NCBI GenBank assembly: GCA_046330955.1
Contig: JAXLRT010000001.1
Span: 248,001 to 312,000, forward strand
DNA: 64,000 bases
DNA from: JADJPO01 sp046330955
Lineage (GTDB): Bacteria; Actinomycetota; Actinomycetes; Actinomycetales; Kineosporiaceae
Direction: 5' to 3'
The translations under genes and the position numbers were made by a program. This document shows, one piece after another, positions 59,777 to 64,000 of this stretch. Each line of letters begins with the position of its first letter. Positions within the stretch are counted from its first letter, which is position 1. The notes below the pieces were generated by a model. It worked only from the letters and a program-made list of their open reading frames with translations, was not told the origin of the DNA and searched no databases.

Positions 59777-61191
59777 TCCTCACGTTGAGCACCACCTACC
59801 AGCCGGCCACCGATCTGGGGTACCTGCTGCACAAGCACCCCGCCAAGGTGCAGACCTTCGAGGTGGCGGCGGGCAGCGCGCACGTCTTCTACCCTCGGGC
59901 GGACGACGCGCGCTGCACCGCCGCGCTGCTGGTCGAGGTCGATCCCATCGCGCTGGTCCGTGGCCGAACCGACGGCGGCCGAGGCCGCCGCGACGCCCCG
60001 CCGGAGTCGTTCTCGCTCGGGCAGTACGTCAACGATCGGCCGTACGCGGCGTCCAGCCTGCTGGCAGTGGCGCTCGGGTCGGTGTTCCGGACGGCGCTGT
60101 CCGGGCGGTGCGCCGCCAAGCCCGAGCTGGCCGCCGCCGAGCTGCCGCTGCAGGTTCACGTGCCGGTGCTGCCCTGCCGTGGTGGGGCCGAGCTGGCGCG
60201 AAACCTGTTCGAGCCCTTGGGGTGGCGGGTCGAGGCGAGCGCCATCGCCCTGGACGACACCATGCCCCAGTGGGGTGATTCCCGTTTCGTCGACCTGCGG
60301 CTGACCGGCCGGCTGCGGCTGGCCGACGCCCTGAACCACCTGTACGTCCTGTTGCCGGTGCTGGACGACGCCAAGCACTACTGGGTCAGCCCCGAGGAAG
60401 TCGACAAGCTCATCCGGGCCGGGGGCGACTGGCTGGCCGGGCACCCGCTGCGCGAGCTGATCACCCGGCGGTACCTGTCCCATCGGCGCGCCCTGACCCG
60501 CACCGCGCTCGATCGGCTGGCCGAGGCGGACGACGCCGTCTCCGACACCGATTCCGCCGTCGAGATCGACGAGGAGCCGGCTGATCGTCCGACGCCGCTG
60601 GCCGAGCAGCGTCGGGGCGCCGTCCTGGCCGTGCTGCACGCCGAGGACGTGCACCGGGTCGGCGACCTCGGCTGCGGCTCGGGCGCGCTCACCCAGGTGC
60701 TGCTGGCCGATCGCCAGTTCACGACGGTGGTGGCGGCGGACGTCTCCGCGCGGGCGCTCACCCTGGCCGAACGACGGCTGCGGCTCGACCGCATGCCCGA
60801 TCACCAGCGCGAGCGGCTGCAGCTGCTGCAGACCTCACTGACCTACCGCGACACCCGGCTGGCCGGGCTGGACGCCATCGTGCTGATGGAGGTGATCGAG
60901 CACCTCGACCCACCGCGACTACCTGCTCTCGAACGTGCGGTGTTCGCGGACGCCGCCCCGCGCGTGGTCGTGGTGACCACCCCCAACGTCGAGCACAACG
61001 TGCGCTACGAGGGTCTGGCGACCGGGGCGCTTCGGCACCGGGACCACCGCTTCGAGTGGACCCGGGCCGAGTTCGCGGCCTGGGCCGGCGGGGTGGCCGC
61101 ACGGCGCGGGTACGCCGTCCGGTACCTGCCGGTCGGTGACGACGACCCCGAGGTGGGCCCACCCACGCAGCTGGCGGTGTTCACGCGATGA
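59773..61191 (+). CDS. hen1: 3'-terminal RNA ribose 2'-O-methyltransferase Hen1
   Basis: A 472-aa protein that 2'-O-methylates the 3' end of cleaved RNA before sealing, which protects the repaired site from being cut again. The N-terminal domain (1-245), which activates the Pnkp ligase in known systems, is followed by the methyltransferase domain: SAM motif DLGCGSG at 298-304, the metal ligands in EVIEHLD (E373, E376, H377) and H422 in the LRHRDHRFEW segment. ATG at 59773 overlaps the preceding TGA and its own TGA overlaps pnkp, so the three proteins are made together. Confidence 0.96.
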   Translation: MILTLSTTYQPATDLGYLLHKHPAKVQTFEVAAGSAHVFYPRADDARCTAALLVEVDPIALVRGRTDGGRGRRDAPPESFSLGQYVNDRPYAASSLLAVALGSVFRTALSGRCAAKPELAAAELPLQVHVPVLPCRGGAELARNLFEPLGWRVEASAIALDDTMPQWGDSRFVDLRLTGRLRLADALNHLYVLLPVLDDAKHYWVSPEEVDKLIRAGGDWLAGHPLRELITRRYLSHRRALTRTALDRLAEADDAVSDTDSAVEIDEEPADRPTPLAEQRRGAVLAVLHAEDVHRVGDLGCGSGALTQVLLADRQFTTVVAADVSARALTLAERRLRLDRMPDHQRERLQLLQTSLTYRDTRLAGLDAIVLMEVIEHLDPPRLPALERAVFADAAPRVVVVTTPNVEHNVRYEGLATGALRHRDHRFEWTRAEFAAWAGGVAARRGYAVRYLPVGDDDPEVGPPTQLAVFTR

Positions 61192-63845
61192 GTGAGTCGG
61201 AGGAACGGACCGAGCTCGAGGAACGGACCGAGCCCGCAGAGCGGGTGATCGAGCTGCCGCAGCTGAGCCTGGTGGTGCTGGTCGGGGTCAGCGGGTCCGG
61301 CAAGTCGACATTCACAAGCCGGCACTTCCTGCCCACCGAGGTCATCTCGAGCGATGCCTGCCGCGGCCTGGTGGCCGATGATGAGAACGACCAGGCCGCC
61401 AGCGCCGATGCCTTCGACGTGCTGCACTACATCGCCGGAAAGCGCTTGGCCGCAGGGCGGTTGACCGTCATCGACGCGACCAACGTGCAGCCGAATGCGC
61501 GCGCCATGCTGGTGCGCCTGGCCCGCGAACACGACGTGCTGCCGGTGGCGATCGTGCTCGACGTGCCCGAACGGGTGTGCGTCGAGCGCAACGAGGCACG
61601 CGCCGAGCGACCCTTCGGCGCCCAGGTGATCCGGCGGCAGCGCGACCAGCTGCGTCGAGGCCTGAAGAACCTGCAGCGCGAGGGGTTTCGCGGCGTCCAC
61701 GTGCTGCGGGGTGAGGACCAGGTAACCGCCGCCCGGATCGTGCGCACCCGGCTGTTCAACGATCTGCGGCACGAGCCCGGGCCGTTCGACGTCATCGGGG
61801 ACGTCCACGGCTGCCGCGAGGAACTCGAGAGCCTGCTGGCCGAACTCGGCTACACCATCACCCGGGACGACGCCGGACGCGCGATCGGCGCCCGCCACCC
61901 GGAACGGCGCCGGGCGCTGTTCGTCGGCGACCTGATCGACCGTGGGCCGGACACCCCGGGCGTGCTGCGGCTGGCCATGGGCATGGTCGAGAACGCAGAT
62001 GCGTTCTGCGTCAGCGGGAATCACGAGAACAAGCTGCTCCGTGCGCTGCGCGGCCGGCAGGTGCAGGTGAGTCACGGGCTGGCCGAGTCGCTCGCCCAGC
62101 TGGCCGCCGAGCCGGAGGAGTTCCGCACCCGGGTGCAGGCCTTCCTCGACGGGTTGATCTCGCACTACGTGCTGGACGGCGGCGCCCTGGTGGTCGCGCA
62201 CGCCGGGCTGATCGAGCGCTACCAGGGCCGGGCGTCCGGGCGGGTACGCGAGTTCTGCCTGTACGGGCAGACCACCGGTGAAACCGACGAGTACGGGCTG
62301 CCGGTGCGCTACGCGTGGGCACAGGACTATCGCGGCCGGGCCATGGTGCTCTACGGCCACACTCCGGTGCCGGCCGTGGAGTGGGTGAACAACACGCTCT
62401 GCCTCGACACCGGGTGCGTGTTCGGCGGCCGCCTGACCGCGTTGCGCTACCCCGAGCGCGAGGTGGTGTCGGTGCCGGCGGTGCGCACCCACTACGCGCC
62501 ATCCAAACCGTTCCCGGTCAACGAGAATCTGGCCGACAGCGACGGCCTCGACAGCTCTGGACCTGGGGCCGGTGAGGGCCACGTCGCCGGACGGCGCGAG
62601 AGCGACGTGCTCGACCTGACCGACGTGATCGGACGGCGCGTGGTGCAGACCACCCACCACGGCCGGATCTCGGTGCGGGAGGAGAACGCTGCGGCGGCGC
62701 TCGAGGTGATGAGCCGGTTCGCGGTCGACCCCCGGCTGCTGGTGTACCTGCCGCCGACGATGAGTCCGGTGGCCACGCCGACGTCCGGCGAGCTGCTGGA
62801 GCACCCCGAGCAGGCGTTCTCGGCGTTCCGCGCCGACGGCGTCAGCGAGGTGATCTGCCAAGCCAAGCACATGGGCTCGCGCGCCGTGGTGTTGCTGCTG
62901 CGCGATCCCCAGGTCGCGGCGTCCCGGTTCGGATTCGAGGGCTGGGACCTGGCGGGAGCGGTGTGGACCCGCACCGGGCGGGCGTTCCTCGGGCACGAGT
63001 TGACCGGGGCGTTGCTCGACCGGCTGCGGGCGGCGGCGGAGGCGGCCGGGCTGTTCGACGAGCTGGGTTCGCCCTGGGTGTTGCTGGACGCCGAACTGTT
63101 GCCGTGGAGCCTGAAGGCCGAGGAGTTGTTGCGCCAGCAGTACGCCGCGGTCGGGGCGGCGGCCGGGGCCGCGTTGCCGGTGGCTGCCGAACTGTTGCAG
63201 CAGGCCGCCGGCATCGGTCTGGACGTCGCGGACCCGCTGGCTCGTACCCGGTCACGGCAGGCGAACGCCGAGGCCTTCACCGCCGCCTATCGCCGATACT
63301 GCTGGCCGACCACCGGTCTGGACGGCGTCCGGCTGGCGCCGTTCCAAGTGCTCGCAGCCGAGTCCGCGGCGTTCCAGGACCGGCCGCACACCTGGCACCT
63401 GGGGCTGATCGATCGATTGGTGGCGGCCGACCCCGAGTTGGTCATCACCACCGAGCGGTTGCTGGTCGACACCACCGATCTGTCCTCGGTCGATGCGGGC
63501 ATCGATTGGTGGACCGCGCTGACCGTGGGCGGCGGTGAAGGCATGGTGGTCAAGCCCGCGGCGAACCTGACCCGCGGGGCCAAGGGTCTGGTGCAGCCCG
63601 GGGTGAAGGTGCGCGGACGCGAGTACCTGCGCATCATCTACGGCCCCGACTACACCGAGCCCGCCCACCTGGAGCGGTTGCGCCGACGATCGTTGGGCCA
63701 CAAGCGATCTCTGGCGTTGCGCGAGTATGCCCTCGGCCTCGAAGCCCTCGATCGCCTGGTGCGCGGCGAGCCACTCTGGCGCGTCCACGAGTGCGTCTTC
63801 GCCGTCCTCGCGTTGGAGTCCGAGCCGGTCGACCCGCGGCTCTGA
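61188..63845 (+). CDS. pnkp: polynucleotide kinase-phosphatase-ligase Pnkp
   Basis: An 885-aa end-healing and sealing enzyme of bacterial RNA repair. Kinase P-loop GVSGSGKST at 33-41; metallophosphatase motifs GDVHG (204-208), GDLIDRG (247-253) and SGNHEN (276-281); the C-terminal third is an adenylyltransferase (ligase) domain with the nucleotide-attachment lysine in AKHMGSR (K560). In this class the ligase only completes sealing together with Hen1. Length is as expected (about 850-880). The gene ends at a strong hairpin. Confidence 0.96.
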   Translation: MSESEERTELEERTEPAERVIELPQLSLVVLVGVSGSGKSTFTSRHFLPTEVISSDACRGLVADDENDQAASADAFDVLHYIAGKRLAAGRLTVIDATNVQPNARAMLVRLAREHDVLPVAIVLDVPERVCVERNEARAERPFGAQVIRRQRDQLRRGLKNLQREGFRGVHVLRGEDQVTAARIVRTRLFNDLRHEPGPFDVIGDVHGCREELESLLAELGYTITRDDAGRAIGARHPERRRALFVGDLIDRGPDTPGVLRLAMGMVENADAFCVSGNHENKLLRALRGRQVQVSHGLAESLAQLAAEPEEFRTRVQAFLDGLISHYVLDGGALVVAHAGLIERYQGRASGRVREFCLYGQTTGETDEYGLPVRYAWAQDYRGRAMVLYGHTPVPAVEWVNNTLCLDTGCVFGGRLTALRYPEREVVSVPAVRTHYAPSKPFPVNENLADSDGLDSSGPGAGEGHVAGRRESDVLDLTDVIGRRVVQTTHHGRISVREENAAAALEVMSRFAVDPRLLVYLPPTMSPVATPTSGELLEHPEQAFSAFRADGVSEVICQAKHMGSRAVVLLLRDPQVAASRFGFEGWDLAGAVWTRTGRAFLGHELTGALLDRLRAAAEAAGLFDELGSPWVLLDAELLPWSLKAEELLRQQYAAVGAAAGAALPVAAELLQQAAGIGLDVADPLARTRSRQANAEAFTAAYRRYCWPTTGLDGVRLAPFQVLAAESAAFQDRPHTWHLGLIDRLVAADPELVITTERLLVDTTDLSSVDAGIDWWTALTVGGGEGMVVKPAANLTRGAKGLVQPGVKVRGREYLRIIYGPDYTEPAHLERLRRRSLGHKRSLALREYALGLEALDRLVRGEPLWRVHECVFAVLALESEPVDPRL

Positions 63846-63851
63846 CCCTCA

Positions 63852-63908
63852 CGAGTGGGGACGAACGCACCGTTTCCGTCGATCAAATGGTGCGTTCGTC
63901 CCCACTCG
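63852..63908. terminator. terminator hairpin after the RNA-repair operon
   Basis: A perfect 20-bp stem (CGAGTGGGGACGAACGCACC at 63852-63871, complement at 63889-63908) with a 17-nt loop, 6 bp after the pnkp stop. Convergent gene on the right, so bidirectional. Confidence 0.85.
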
Positions 63909-63955
63909 ATCGCGCGCCTCGGCGCCCCGCCCGCGTCGTCCCCAGGTGTTCGGCG

Positions 63956-64000
63956 TCAGGGCTTCTCGAGGACGTCGTCCGGCGCCACCTCGAGGGTCTT
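63956..64000 (-). CDS. C-terminal fragment of a gene leaving the window
   Basis: On the minus strand the edge reads KTLEVAPDDVLEKP and a TGA stop at 63958-63956. Codon use is GC-biased as in real genes here. Only 14 residues are visible, so no identity can be given. Confidence 0.4.
   Translation of the reverse strand, partial: KTLEVAPDDVLEKP

Noticed and set aside
59521..62996. Long minus-strand frames opposite hen1 and pnkp
   Set aside because: No motifs, no ribosome sites, amino-acid composition of antisense GC-rich DNA; the plus-strand genes have all catalytic motifs.
1..64000. CRISPR arrays, rRNA genes, complete insertion sequences or prophage
   Set aside because: I saw no regularly spaced direct repeats, no rRNA signatures and no intact transposase; only the integrase remnant at 19 kb.

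Overview
The window is a very GC-rich chromosome segment from an actinobacterium (Actinomycetota). Evidence: uniformly high third-position GC, frequent GTG starts, many genes with a TANNNT -10 box only 6-7 nt before the start codon (leaderless pattern), mycobacteria-like synteny (metG/rsmI/pmt; galU-moeA-acetyltransferase-SepX/GlpR; FmdB-type protein and mscL), and a SepX/GlpR divisome protein. I cannot fix the genus; an actinomycete outside Mycobacterium and Streptomyces is likely.

Layout. 0-9.3 kb: metG, rsmI, the protein O-mannosyltransferase pmt, a GGDEF/EAL c-di-GMP enzyme, and a secreted subtilase with a strictly periodic Trp tail that is translationally coupled to a small secreted protein. 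9.5-16.4 kb: a LysR regulator divergent from two tandem single-TM microproteins, small enzymes, phosphatidylserine decarboxylase and synthase, and a DUF429-RelA/SpoT fusion. 16.4-24.6 kb: an accessory, partly decayed block of small hypotheticals with less biased codon use. It holds a dead integrase remnant, an internally deleted DUF429 gene, a rifampin ADP-ribosyltransferase (arr) plus a broken partial copy, an S51 peptidase, DinB, VOC and GNAT proteins, and a truncated VapC abutting tRNA-Ala(CGC). 25-34.7 kb: BCCT transporter, SepX/GlpR, acetyltransferase, a secreted fibrinogen-like protein, mog-moaC-moeA and galU. 34.9-42.6 kb: a diguanylate cyclase, 5-formyl-THF cyclo-ligase, a cation/H+ antiporter, a CIRCE-controlled FmdB/Ruc-like protein, MTA phosphorylase, a SAF-domain protein and mscL. 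42.4-50 kb: a giant helicase-like ATPase/nuclease protein with abnormal Walker motifs, plus hypotheticals. 50.5-58.8 kb: OsmC, a thioesterase, an iron-box-controlled feoA-feoB-(Cys-rich protein) operon, a TetR/MFS pair, terC behind a yybP-ykoY Mn riboswitch, and tspO. 58.9-63.9 kb: a fully coupled RNA-repair operon (RlaP-like nucleotidyltransferase, Hen1, Pnkp) closed by a strong hairpin. A gene fragment on the minus strand ends the window.

Functional themes are RNA repair and stress (Hen1/Pnkp, alarmone synthetase, CIRCE chaperone), metal homeostasis (feo, terC), envelope and division (pmt, psd/pssA, SepX/GlpR, Glp/MoeA, mscL) and c-di-GMP signalling. The observations most worth following are the DUF429-RelSpo fusion, the coupled protease/peptide pair with the 12 x 5-residue Trp tail, the twin microproteins beside LysR, the Cys-cluster third gene of feo, the helicase lacking its Walker lysine, and the riboswitch and CIRCE sites.
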